In this document: in pieces, positions 1 to 6,322 of the stretch
Layout: every line of letters begins with the position of its first letter
Numbering within the stretch: the stretch's first letter is position 1
Origin: JBGPJO01 sp964348535
Lineage (GTDB): Bacteria > Patescibacteriota > Minisyncoccia > Phycocordibacterales > JAKFXT01
Assembly (NCBI GenBank): GCA_964348535.1
Contig: CAYGDB010000016.1
Span: 1 to 12,728, forward strand
Length of the DNA stretch: 12,728 nt
Direction: 5' to 3'
Notes under the pieces: generated by a model
What the model was told of the DNA's origin: nothing
Database searches by the model: none
What the model saw: only the letters and a program-made list of their open reading frames with translations
Program-made: the position numbers and the translations under genes

Positions 1-316
1 TAGCAAAGATATTTTATTAACAGCAAGTGTTCGGATTGAGGGGGTTTTGTAGGATGAGCATTCTGTTTTGTATCATACAGCACTATGCTTTATATGTCAA
101 GCATTTTGTATACCTAACATACACTAAAGTCAGAAAAATGACCTAGATAAGCCATTAAATTGTTGTGTCATGAAGGGATGGATGTGTTTTTTGGAAAGTT
201 ATAAAAGAGTGGCTTTAAAAGTCAGCTCCAATCTTGAGGTAACGACCCTCTGCGGACAGATGTTCGCTCGGGGCCGTTCTCTTTTTCAATTTTGATTTAA
301 TTATTTTTGGAAATGT
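1..316. other. Gene-free left edge with promoter and GC-rich block
   Basis: No convincing gene starts or ends here. Bases 1-215 are AT-rich and hold a leftward promoter (72-100). Bases 218-280 are GC-richer and can fold into adjacent hairpins: GAGG/CCTC around 236-250 and a six-pair stem 252-257/262-267 (one G-T pair) with loop AGAT. The minus strand of the same block reads as a protein-like C-terminus ending APSEHLSAEGRYLKIGADF and a TAA at 215-217, but no start or upstream body belongs to it, because its upstream half is antisense to the 82-aa gene. It could be a decayed gene end or a structured RNA; I cannot tell which. Confidence 0.4.
72..100 (-). promoter_or_regulatory. Near-consensus promoter reading out of the window
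   Basis: On the minus strand TTGACA (95-100) is followed after 17 bases by TATGAT (72-77). The predicted transcription start is near base 65, so the transcript would leave the window to the left. The first ATG (59-61) opens only a 14-codon frame that ends at 17, so the gene it serves probably lies beyond base 1, or the transcript is a non-coding or leader RNA. Confidence 0.55.
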
Positions 317-322
317 TATAAT
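314..322 (+). promoter_or_regulatory. Extended -10 promoter of the 82-aa gene
   Basis: TGT followed by a perfect TATAAT (317-322) forms an extended -10 element. A weak TTGATT lies 19 bases upstream (292-297). Only six bases separate the -10 from the ATG at 329, so the transcript is expected to begin at or next to the start codon, giving a leaderless mRNA. Confidence 0.6.
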
Positions 323-328
323 TACTCT

Positions 329-577
329 ATGAATATTGATGAAAAAATTGACCGTCTTGCGGAAATGGTTCAGAGAGGGTTTCAGGATGTTTATAAGAGG
401 TTTGATACTCTTGAGCATAGGTTTGATAAAAAAATTGATGGACTAAGAGACGAATTGAAAACAGAAATGGAAAAAGGATTTGATGAGGTTAATCGCAGGA
501 TTGATAAAGGGATACAACCGCAACTTGATGAGCACGCTCATAGAATTAAGGAAATTGAGCATCATATTAGTTTGTGA
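329..577 (+). CDS. Small coiled-coil protein, function unknown
   Basis: An 82-residue, highly charged protein with no signal peptide or membrane segment. Almost the whole length is heptad-like helix, with hydrophobic residues at regular spacing (IDRLAEMV, FDTLEHRF, LRDELKTEM, FDEVNRRI), so a parallel or antiparallel coiled-coil dimer is likely. The first Met is preceded directly by an extended -10 and has no SD, which fits a leaderless start. Its TGA stop overlaps the GTG start of the downstream DNA glycosylase (GTGA), so the two are probably co-transcribed and translationally coupled. Small coiled-coil proteins of this look are frequent in Patescibacteria. Nothing in the sequence names a partner or activity, and a functional link to base excision repair is only suggested by the coupling. 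Confidence 0.75.
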   Translation: MNIDEKIDRLAEMVQRGFQDVYKRFDTLEHRFDKKIDGLRDELKTEMEKGFDEVNRRIDKGIQPQLDEHAHRIKEIEHHISL

Positions 578-1200
578 AATTTAAACCCCTTGATATAAAA
601 TCTTCTTTGCGACATTTGAAAGCCGACAAAAGGCTGGTAAATGTTATTAAGAAACACGGACCAATAAAACCGGAGTTTAATAAAACCAAAGACCCATTTC
701 AGTCGCTTTTAAAATCAATTATTTATCAGCAGATATCTGGCAAGGCGGCGGAGTCAATTTTGAAAAAATTTCTGGGGTTATTTCCAAAAAAGAAGTTTCC
801 GACTCCTGAAGATGTTTTAAAAATAAAGTTTGAAAAACTTCGTGGGGCGGGTCTTTCAAGTCAAAAAGCCGCTTACATAATAGACCTCGCCAGAAAGTTT
901 AAAGATGGCAGTGTTTCATCAAAAAATTTCCATAAAATGTCCGATGGAGAAATTATAGAACATCTAACTCTGGTGAAAGGCATCGGGGTTTGGACGGTTC
1001 AAATGTTTCTTATGTTCACCCTCAATCGACCGGATATTTTGCCGACGGGGGATTTGGGAATTCAAAAGGGATTTCAAAAACTATTCGGATTAAAGCGACT
1101 ACCCTCTTCCGTTCAGATGGAAAAACTTTCTATAAATTGGCGAGGCCACCGCACGGTGGCCTCGCTTTACCTCTGGAAAATGGTTGACGAACGAAGGTGA
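574..1200 (+). CDS. DNA-3-methyladenine glycosylase II-like (AlkA/HhH-GPD)
   Basis: A 208-residue base-excision glycosylase expected to remove alkylated purines from DNA and leave an abasic site. It shows the AlkA C-terminal two-domain core without the N-terminal TBP-like domain of E. coli AlkA. The early helix FQSLLKSIIYQQIS (about 42-55) matches the family's conserved YQQIS segment; the helix-hairpin-helix is LVKGIGVWTVQMFL (133-146); and the catalytic aspartate is D160 in LPTGDLGIQ. The C-terminal helix WRGHRTVASLYLWK (189-202) matches the usual W-x-P-Y-R-S-V-A-S-W-Y-L-W pattern, except that the Pro-Tyr pair is replaced by Gly-His. The start is GTG at 574, inside the stop of the preceding gene. 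It converges on trxB with 52 bases between stops. Codons 190-197 sit in a perfect DNA palindrome (1140-1165). Confidence 0.88.
   Translation: MKFKPLDIKSSLRHLKADKRLVNVIKKHGPIKPEFNKTKDPFQSLLKSIIYQQISGKAAESILKKFLGLFPKKKFPTPEDVLKIKFEKLRGAGLSSQKAAYIIDLARKFKDGSVSSKNFHKMSDGEIIEHLTLVKGIGVWTVQMFLMFTLNRPDILPTGDLGIQKGFQKLFGLKRLPSSVQMEKLSINWRGHRTVASLYLWKMVDERR
1140..1165. repeat. Perfect GC-rich palindrome inside the glycosylase gene
   Basis: Arms GCGAGGCCACC (1140-1150) and GGTGGCCTCGC (1155-1165) are perfect inverse complements around a GCAC loop. The stem is much GC-richer than the gene around it and encodes the stretch where the usual Pro-Tyr of the C-terminal motif has become Gly-His. On the minus strand it lies about 90 bases past the trxB stop and could act as a transcription stop for trxB, but no clean T-run follows on either strand. 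Confidence 0.6.
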
Positions 1201-1252
1201 GGAAATACTGAGCCGAGTACGGCGAATGTGTTGACGATAAGTGACTTCTCCG

Positions 1253-2176
1253 CTATTTCGTATGAAGATGAACATATATATCTTCAAGAGCCTTAACGGC
1301 ATCTCCTGACGCAATGTTATTTTGATGATAAAGTCCGTCGGTGGCGTCCCCAGCGGCCCAAATGCCTGGAACCGATGTGGCTTGTGTTTTTGGGTCAACC
1401 TTAATCTGGCCGATTTCATTCATTTCCACCAACCCTTTCACGATGTCAGTTGACGGAATAAGACCAATTTCAACGAAAATTCCGGATACGGGCAAATTTA
1501 TTTCTTCTCCGACCTCTTTATTTTTGTAGGTCAGACTTGTCACAAAATTCTCACCATCTATTTTTACAAGCTCGGCCCCTTTAATGGCTTTCATTTTAGG
1601 ATTTGAAAGAACTTTTTCCACGGTTACCGGGTCGGCTCTGAATTCTTGGCTTCTGTTTAAAAGTGTAACGCTTTTAGCGTAAGCCAAAAGTTGGGCCGCT
1701 GTTTCAAAGGCGGCGTTTCCTCCGCCTATAACAACCGTGTCCATACCGGAAAAAAGCGGACCATCGCATGAGGCGCAGTAGGTGATGCCTTTGTGTTCAA
1801 GTCTCTCCGCTCCGGGCGCGGTGATTTTTCTTCTGGTGCTTCCTATTGCGAGAAAAAGCGCTTTTGATTGAAATTTTTTATCATCAATCGTTGTAACCTC
1901 AAAGCCGTTATCTTTTTTTTCAACTTTGACCGCTTTGGACGGTACTTGTATCTCAACAACATCGGAAGCGTATGCTTTTAAGTGGGTTTCAAAGGCTTTT
2001 GCCATATCCGGTCCGGAGATGGAAATGGTTCCAATCCAATTTTCAACACCCGCTGATTCAGTACTTTGTCCACCAAAAGATTCTGAAATAAAAACAGTTT
2101 TTAAACGTTTGCGAGCGGCGTATATTCCCGCTGAAACTCCGGCTGGACCACCACCGATGATTATAAGGTCGTGCAT
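1253..2176 (-). CDS. trxB: Thioredoxin reductase-like flavoprotein
   Basis: A 307-residue cytoplasmic FAD-dependent disulfide reductase of the low-molecular-weight TrxR type, expected to pass electrons to thioredoxin or a similar small thiol protein. Visible parts are the N-terminal FAD dinucleotide fold GGGPAG (8-13), the redox pair CASC (134-137) followed by DG, the second nucleotide-binding loop GGGNAAFE (151-158) and the C-terminal FAD motif AAGDATDG (274-281). Full length for the family. The segment that normally reads HRRxxFRA and clamps the 2'-phosphate of NADPH reads NRSQEFRA (174-181), so the second arginine is missing and the electron donor may not be NADPH. No thioredoxin gene is nearby. 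The start has no SD. It is separated from upstream ftsZ by a terminator and has its own -10 elements. Confidence 0.9.
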   Translation of the reverse strand: MHDLIIIGGGPAGVSAGIYAARKRLKTVFISESFGGQSTESAGVENWIGTISISGPDMAKAFETHLKAYASDVVEIQVPSKAVKVEKKDNGFEVTTIDDKKFQSKALFLAIGSTRRKITAPGAERLEHKGITYCASCDGPLFSGMDTVVIGGGNAAFETAAQLLAYAKSVTLLNRSQEFRADPVTVEKVLSNPKMKAIKGAELVKIDGENFVTSLTYKNKEVGEEINLPVSGIFVEIGLIPSTDIVKGLVEMNEIGQIKVDPKTQATSVPGIWAAGDATDGLYHQNNIASGDAVKALEDIYVHLHTK

Positions 2177-2218
2177 AAGTAAAGTGTCTATTATGAATAA
2201 AGAAATACAAAAACAATG

Positions 2219-2229
2219 ATTATATTATA
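2219..2229 (-). promoter_or_regulatory. Putative trxB promoter (two overlapping -10 boxes)
   Basis: Two perfect minus-strand TATAAT boxes (2224-2229 and 2219-2224) lie between the ftsZ terminator and the trxB start, leaving a leader of roughly 40 bases. The -35 at 17-base spacing (TTCTAA, 2247-2252) is poor, so the call rests on the -10 boxes and on the need for a promoter after the terminator. Confidence 0.45.
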
Positions 2230-2254
2230 TCATTTCTTAGTTTGATTTAGAAAT

Positions 2255-2282
2255 AAAAAAACCGCCCTAGGGCGGTTTTTTT
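2255..2282 (-). terminator. Rho-independent terminator after ftsZ
   Basis: A symmetrical A-run, ACCGCC stem (2261-2266), CTAG loop, GGCGGT stem (2271-2276) and T-run. On the minus strand it begins directly at the ftsZ stop codon and ends the rpsU-ybeY-ftsA-ftsZ transcript before trxB. The symmetry would allow function in both directions. Confidence 0.9.
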
Positions 2283-3462
2283 ATTTAATTTTGTTTCTTC
2301 GCAAAAATGCCGGCACAGCACCCCAATCGCTATCATCTTCATTTGGAGGAAGCGGTTTATTTTCCACCTTGTTTTCTTTCATTGTCGGTATCACCGGGGA
2401 AATGGTTTTTATTATTGGAGTTTCCGTTCTTTTTTCCTCTCTGTCTTCTTGCTTCATTTCTTGTTTTTTGAGCTGGAAGATAGGTTCCTGTTTTGAAATT
2501 TCAGATTCCGGAAAACCTGTTGCTATTACCGTTACTCGGATTTCATTTTTCTTGAGTTTCTCATCTTTTATCGCGCCGAAAATAACTTTGGCATTCGGAT
2601 CTATTGATTCTGTTATAATTTTTGCCGCTTCTTGGATTTCGTGCATTGTTATATCGTCTCCTCCTGCAATAGCGAACAGGACTCCTTTCGCGCCATTTAT
2701 TGAGATATCTAAAAGAGGGGAGTTTATGGCGGATTTTGCCGCTTCTTCCGCTCTTTTCTCACCTGACGCCAATCCGATTCCCATAAGGGCCGAGCCCGCG
2801 TTTTCCATAATGGCCCTAACGTCGGCAAAATCCACGTTTATGATTCCAGGCGTAACTATAATGTCTGATATGCCTTCAACAGCTTGGCGAAGGATATCAT
2901 CGCACATGGCAAAAGCCGAACGGGCGGTGGTTTGTTTATCAACAACGCTTAAAAGCCTGTCGTTCGGAATAACAATGAGGGCGTCCACTTCTTTTCGAAG
3001 TTCATCAAGCCCCTGTTCGGCAAGGCGTCCGCGCTGAGCGCCTTCAAATGAAAAAGGTCTGGTAGTAACGGCAATGGTGAGAGCGCCGAGTTCTTTGGCT
3101 GTTCTTGCCACAATTGGCGCCGCCCCTGTCCCTGTCCCTCCGCCCATGCCACAGGCGATAAAAACCATATCGGCTCCCTTAAGTGACTCTTGAACTTCTT
3201 CTTTCGTTTCTTCCGCCGCTTGTTTACCTGTTGCCGGATTCATACCAGTGCCCAGCCCGCGAGTAAGATTTTTACCAATGTGAACTTTGTGCTTTGCGAG
3301 CGAGTGATGGAGGTCTTGAGCGTCAGTATTGATAGCGACAAAATCCACCCCTTTAACATGGGAATTAATCATGTGGTTTATGGCATTTCTGCCGGAACCT
3401 CCGACTCCTACCACTTTTATTCGGGCAAATGTTTCAACCTCTGGAATTATTTTAGTTGCCAT
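2281..3462 (-). CDS. ftsZ: Cell division GTPase FtsZ
   Basis: A 393-residue tubulin homologue that polymerises with GTP into the cytokinetic Z-ring. The sequence shows the N-terminal nucleotide-binding loop VGVGGSGRNAINHM (18-31), the tubulin signature GGGTGTG (108-114), the NDRL element (167-170), the T7 synergy loop NVDFADVR (209-216) whose acidic residues complete the GTPase site of the neighbouring subunit, and the C-terminal domain to about 320. A charged, Lys/Glu/Pro-rich linker (about 321-376) leads to a canonical C-terminal peptide ending VPAFLRRNKIK, which binds FtsA and other anchors. Full length for the family. The start ATG has an A-rich upstream stretch without SD. ftsA lies 119 bases upstream on the same strand, and a terminator follows the stop immediately. 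Confidence 0.98.
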   Translation of the reverse strand: MATKIIPEVETFARIKVVGVGGSGRNAINHMINSHVKGVDFVAINTDAQDLHHSLAKHKVHIGKNLTRGLGTGMNPATGKQAAEETKEEVQESLKGADMVFIACGMGGGTGTGAAPIVARTAKELGALTIAVTTRPFSFEGAQRGRLAEQGLDELRKEVDALIVIPNDRLLSVVDKQTTARSAFAMCDDILRQAVEGISDIIVTPGIINVDFADVRAIMENAGSALMGIGLASGEKRAEEAAKSAINSPLLDISINGAKGVLFAIAGGDDITMHEIQEAAKIITESIDPNAKVIFGAIKDEKLKKNEIRVTVIATGFPESEISKQEPIFQLKKQEMKQEDREEKRTETPIIKTISPVIPTMKENKVENKPLPPNEDDSDWGAVPAFLRRNKIK

Positions 3463-3581
3463 AGTTTTTATTTTTTAGCCGGTGAAATAAGCACTTGTAA
3501 ATCCTTTTTTGAATAATATCAAACAAGCTTAAAAATGCACCTTTACATTTAATCTTTATATGTCTGAATGGGTTCAAAAGT

Positions 3582-4784
3582 CTATGGAAGAAGGGGTTTT
3601 AGCAAGTTGCCGATAGCTTTTATCAGTTTTTTTGAAATACCGGTAATTTCTCCATATGCCGAACCGGATGAATCATCACCTGAAAATCCCCAAATGCAAA
3701 GACCATAAGCCACCGCCCAAGAAGCATCTCTTATCTGATTTCTGACTGGATGGGGGACATTTACGAGTGAGATTTTTGATGGAAGCTTCAAGTATGCTTT
3801 AGCGAGGTCTTCAACGCTTGAAAGACCTGAACCACCCCCTGTGATGATTATGCCCGCTGGTAGGAGGCCACTTCGGCCGATTTTTTTTAGGTGGGCTTCT
3901 ATCAGTTCAAAAATATCGGAAAGTCTGGCGGTTACGATGTCATCAAATTTCTTTTTTGAATAAGATGTTCCTATCACCGCGCCAAGTTTTACTCTCTCGG
4001 CTTCTTCAAGAGAAACTCGAAGCCCTAGTGCTATGTCGTTTGTTATGTCACTTGAACCTACGGGGAATATTTCAAGAGAAACAGGTAGGCCATTTTCAAA
4101 AACTATAATAGAAACTGTCTCGGCGCCTATGTTTGCTAGCACCGAACCTGCCATCTTTTGAGTTTTGGTAAGAGATACCAAGCTTCCAGACAACGGCGCC
4201 GCCATAGCATCTTCCACTTGAACCCCCGCATCTTCGATGGCTTCAACTAAAGATTCAAAGTGCTGTTCAAGCGTCGTTACGAATAGTACCTTACCTTCAA
4301 GTTTTACTCCCCTTAGTCCAACAGGTCTATTACCAAGCACTTCTTTGCCATCAATTTTATATGATAGTGGAACATTGTGGATTATTTTTCTGTTAAGCGT
4401 CAGTGATTGAGGAAGAGAATTTTTTGCTGATTCAATTATTTTTTCAAGGTCAAGGGCTGTTACTTCGCTGTCTCCCCTTGAAATGAGAACACTTCCTGAA
4501 CCTATAACGGCTTCAAGCCCAACCCCTCCAACAGATATAAAAGCTCGCTTTATTTTAACACCGGAAGATGCTTCAGCTTTAAGAATGGCGTTTTTGATGC
4601 TCTCGGTTGTGTCAGAGCCGTTTATTATATAGCCATGGCGAAGTCCGCGTGATTCAGCAGAACCTGTTCCTATAATTTTTGGAAACTCTCTATCTTTGTC
4701 GGCGTTTTCCCGCAGCCATTCAGCCACCACCACTTTCACTTGGTGTGTACCGACATCAATACCGACTGCAATTTGTCGAGCCAT
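3582..4784 (-). CDS. ftsA: Cell division protein FtsA, actin-like Z-ring anchor
   Basis: A 400-residue actin/HSP70-fold ATPase that tethers FtsZ filaments to the inner face of the membrane and recruits later division proteins. It shows the phosphate-1 loop VGIDVGTHQVKVVV (7-20), the FtsA-specific 1C (SHS2) region (about 80-170), the phosphate-2 region NIGAETVSIIVFENG (218-232) and the adenosine loop IITGGGSGLSSVEDLA (313-328). The C-terminus is a basic amphipathic helix, SKKLIKAIGNLLKPLLP (384-400), matching the family's membrane-targeting sequence. The ATG lacks a clear SD. It lies 52 bases downstream of ybeY and upstream of ftsZ on the same strand, the usual ftsA-ftsZ order, here detached from the mur genes of a standard dcw cluster. 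Confidence 0.97.
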   Translation of the reverse strand: MARQIAVGIDVGTHQVKVVVAEWLRENADKDREFPKIIGTGSAESRGLRHGYIINGSDTTESIKNAILKAEASSGVKIKRAFISVGGVGLEAVIGSGSVLISRGDSEVTALDLEKIIESAKNSLPQSLTLNRKIIHNVPLSYKIDGKEVLGNRPVGLRGVKLEGKVLFVTTLEQHFESLVEAIEDAGVQVEDAMAAPLSGSLVSLTKTQKMAGSVLANIGAETVSIIVFENGLPVSLEIFPVGSSDITNDIALGLRVSLEEAERVKLGAVIGTSYSKKKFDDIVTARLSDIFELIEAHLKKIGRSGLLPAGIIITGGGSGLSSVEDLAKAYLKLPSKISLVNVPHPVRNQIRDASWAVAYGLCIWGFSGDDSSGSAYGEITGISKKLIKAIGNLLKPLLP

Positions 4785-4836
4785 AAATAATAATTGACAG
4801 ATTGGCCGAAGCGCTGATGTTTAAATATCTATAAAA

Positions 4837-5241
4837 TCATACATTAAACAAGGCGCGTACGGCTTTCTCTTTATCCTCCATTCTACTCCCATGTTGCTCT
4901 CCTTTCAAATGGAACATTCCGTGGATAAGAAGGAAAATCAGAAGATTGTCAAAATCTCGGTTAAAAATTTTCGTCTCCCTTTTTACTTGCTTGCTGTTGA
5001 TATAAATTTCTCCGACATTTTTTTCTATGAGGAATGAAAGAATATTTGTGGGATTATTTTTTTTTCTATAAATTTGATTGAGTTTTTTTGACCGTGAATC
5101 TCCTATAAAGATAATATTAAGCGTATAATTTTTGCCTAATATTTTCTCTTTTATTTTTATCGCTTTCTTAAAAAGAGAAAAAGGCAAGTCTGAGGGCTTG
5201 CCTTTGATTTCGTTTGCTACTATCAGTTTTTCTCTTGTCAT
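4837..5241 (-). CDS. ybeY: Endoribonuclease YbeY
   Basis: A 134-residue metal-dependent endoribonuclease of the UPF0054 family, used in 16S rRNA 3'-end maturation and ribosome quality control. The zinc-binding motif is HGMFHLKGEQH, giving ligands H107, H111 and H117 in the family spacing H-x3-H-x5-H. Upstream, R59 and NPTNILSF (63-70) correspond to the family's R and pTDVLSF, with the usual Asp replaced by Asn, and GEIYIN (77-82) to the GDI-I strand. The start overlaps the rpsU stop by one base (TAATG), a clear sign of translational coupling between a small-subunit protein and the enzyme maturing its rRNA. It is somewhat shorter than typical family members, without a missing core motif. Confidence 0.92.
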   Translation of the reverse strand: MTREKLIVANEIKGKPSDLPFSLFKKAIKIKEKILGKNYTLNIIFIGDSRSKKLNQIYRKKNNPTNILSFLIEKNVGEIYINSKQVKRETKIFNRDFDNLLIFLLIHGMFHLKGEQHGSRMEDKEKAVRALFNV

Positions 5242-5495
5242 TAGCGACGACCAAAACCTTTTTTCTTAACAATCGCCTTTCCAAGCTTTTCAAGAACCTC
5301 CCTTTTTTCCCTCATGCTTATCCTTTTTAGGGCTGATTTTTTGCGTGTGAATTTTGTGGACGGTCTTTTGGCAAAACGTCTTCCTCTGACGCGAGTTAAA
5401 ACGCCAGCCCCCTGGGTTCTTTTTGTGAATCGGCGAACTAGGCTTGCCGTGGTTTCATTTGCGTTTCGTACGACTTCAATGTTTATCATTGTCAT
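5241..5495 (-). CDS. rpsU: Small ribosomal subunit protein bS21
   Basis: Ribosomal protein bS21, which binds the 30S platform close to the anti-SD end of 16S rRNA. The family core begins INIEVVRNANETTASLVRRF and is followed by a very basic tail. At 84 residues it is longer than many bS21 proteins because of the tail after about residue 60. I place the start at the ATG 5493-5495 (MTMINIEV); a second in-frame ATG at 5487-5489 would begin exactly at the family's usual MINIEV. A longer frame to 5531 would run through the -35 box and is rejected. The -10 lies seven bases upstream of the chosen ATG, so the mRNA should be leaderless. It heads the rpsU-ybeY-ftsA-ftsZ group. Confidence 0.93.
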   Translation of the reverse strand: MTMINIEVVRNANETTASLVRRFTKRTQGAGVLTRVRGRRFAKRPSTKFTRKKSALKRISMREKREVLEKLGKAIVKKKGFGRR

Positions 5496-5502
5496 TGGGT
5501 TG

Positions 5503-5531
5503 ACTATAACACAGCGGTTTTTCCTTCGCAA
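5503..5531 (-). promoter_or_regulatory. rpsU operon promoter
   Basis: Minus-strand TTGCGA (5526-5531) and TATAGT (5503-5508) are separated by exactly 17 bases. The predicted transcription start falls at about 5495-5496, which coincides with the ATG of rpsU, so a leaderless transcript is predicted. The palindrome TACCTTA-A-TAAGGTA (5546-5560) lies upstream and could be an activator or repressor site, which is speculative. Confidence 0.65.
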
Positions 5532-5623
5532 ATAAATTAGCTCAATACCTTAATAAGGTAGACGGCTTTATGTCAGGAGTTTGAACTCTCGTACACAGTT
5601 ATATATAGACCAACGGTGTATTT

Positions 5624-5659
5624 AATAAGTAAAAGAACCCCGGATTTCTCCAAGGTTCT
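5624..5659 (-). terminator. Terminator after the 119-aa gene
   Basis: On the minus strand an 11-pair stem (5649-5659 with 5634-5644, two G-T pairs) is capped by a GAAA tetraloop and followed by TTTACTT. It lies 24 bases past the stop of the 119-aa gene and isolates it from rpsU. Confidence 0.8.
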
Positions 5660-5682
5660 GAGTTCTTCATTTCCCGCTCGTC

Positions 5683-6042
5683 TTAATTGACCTCCGGCTG
5701 TTCGCAATGGAATGACCAGGACTTACCATTTGCCTCTCCATAGAAAGTTAGGGTGCCGAGGCCATCATGCACGTGGGTCTTGCTTGCCCCGCCCCGCGCA
5801 ATATCAATCTCATCATTCAACACATGTCCTTCAACCCGGACCAAGCGAAACCGACCACTATCCGAGCCATCAGCCGGTTCGTCATAGTAGACGAAGAAGC
5901 TATTGCCAGGAGTCGGTATAGCTCCCAAATAGGCGTACTCGCCAGGGCCACTTCTGGCCTGGAAGCCAAGATCGAGTAGAGTAAGGCTGTCCCACCCGTC
6001 TTTCCCGTACCCAACCTGCTTAACTTTGAACTTTTTTCTCAT
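5683..6042 (-). CDS. Unknown 119-residue protein, SD-led, GC-rich
   Basis: I do not recognise this protein. It has no signal peptide or membrane segment. It opens with a basic stretch (MRKKFKVKQ), is then rich in Gly, Asp, aromatic and beta-branched residues in short alternating runs (SFFVYYDEP, RFRLVRVEGHV, GTLTFYGEANGKSWSFHC), which suggests an all-beta fold, and ends with a single Cys near HCEQPEVN. Codons are visibly GC-richer than in neighbouring core genes. It has a full set of own signals: TTGACA-17-TAGACT promoter, a leader with a small hairpin, a perfect AGGAGG five bases before ATG, and a stem-GAAA terminator. That monocistronic design suggests an independently controlled, well-translated accessory protein. 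Its function is unknown, and transfer from elsewhere is possible but not shown. Confidence 0.8.
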   Translation of the reverse strand: MRKKFKVKQVGYGKDGWDSLTLLDLGFQARSGPGEYAYLGAIPTPGNSFFVYYDEPADGSDSGRFRLVRVEGHVLNDEIDIARGGASKTHVHDGLGTLTFYGEANGKSWSFHCEQPEVN

Positions 6043-6047
6043 GTTAC

Positions 6048-6072
6048 CCTCCTAAGGTATGCGCTAAAGCGC
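6048..6072 (-). promoter_or_regulatory. Perfect SD and leader hairpin of the 119-aa gene
   Basis: The minus strand carries AGGAGG (6048-6053) five bases before the ATG, preceded by the hairpin GCGC-TTTA-GCGC (6061-6072). Most core genes in this window have no SD at all, so this site stands out and decides the start codon. Confidence 0.85.
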
Positions 6073-6094
6073 TTGATTGGAACGAACTATCCTC

Positions 6095-6123
6095 AGTCTA
6101 GCATATTAAATTATATTTGTCAA
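6095..6123 (-). promoter_or_regulatory. Promoter of the 119-aa gene
   Basis: Minus-strand TTGACA (6118-6123), 17-base spacer, and TAGACT (6095-6100) preceded by TGC, i.e. a consensus -35 with an extended -10. The start is expected near 6088, giving a leader of about 45 bases. GTCAA-GTTTT-TTGAC (6119-6133) places a small inverted repeat over the -35. Confidence 0.7.
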
Positions 6124-6244
6124 GTTTTTTGACCGAATTCTAGCTCCAAGCGCAATATTTAACCAAAAATAGTCTTATTTTCAGGCCTAAAATGACAAAC
6201 ATTCGTAGGGTAAAATAGTTGAGTAATTAGCTGTTACCAAAACA

Positions 6245-6284
6245 CCTATGTAACACGCCTGCTATGGCAGGCGTGTTACATAGG
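6245..6284. terminator. Perfect 18-pair hairpin downstream of hisS
   Basis: Arms 6245-6262 and 6267-6284 are perfect inverse complements around loop TATG. The hairpin lies about 40 bases beyond the hisS stop; on the minus strand it is followed by TGTTTTGG, a weak T-run, so it may terminate the lepB-hisS transcript. The stem is unusually long and perfect for a simple terminator, and may instead be an RNA-stabilising or mobile inverted repeat. Confidence 0.6.
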
Positions 6285-6322
6285 TCAATCTGAAGTAAAG
6301 CATGATATTGTGCAGAACTTAT

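Noticed and set aside
1212..1223. GCCG-AGTA-CGGC as terminator between the glycosylase and trxB
   Set aside because: Only four pairs and no T-run on either strand; too weak to list as a terminator.
2291..3516. Long plus-strand frames opposite ftsZ
   Set aside because: Antisense shadows of a clearly identified gene, without start signals or recognisable domains.
5538..5592. tRNA-like text (TTAGCTCAA, GGTAGA, GAGTTTGAACTC in order)
   Set aside because: It has D-arm-like and T-arm-like words in the right order, but there is no seven-pair acceptor stem, the D-stem does not close, and the T-loop is not TTCRANY. At most a decayed tRNA; not enough to call.
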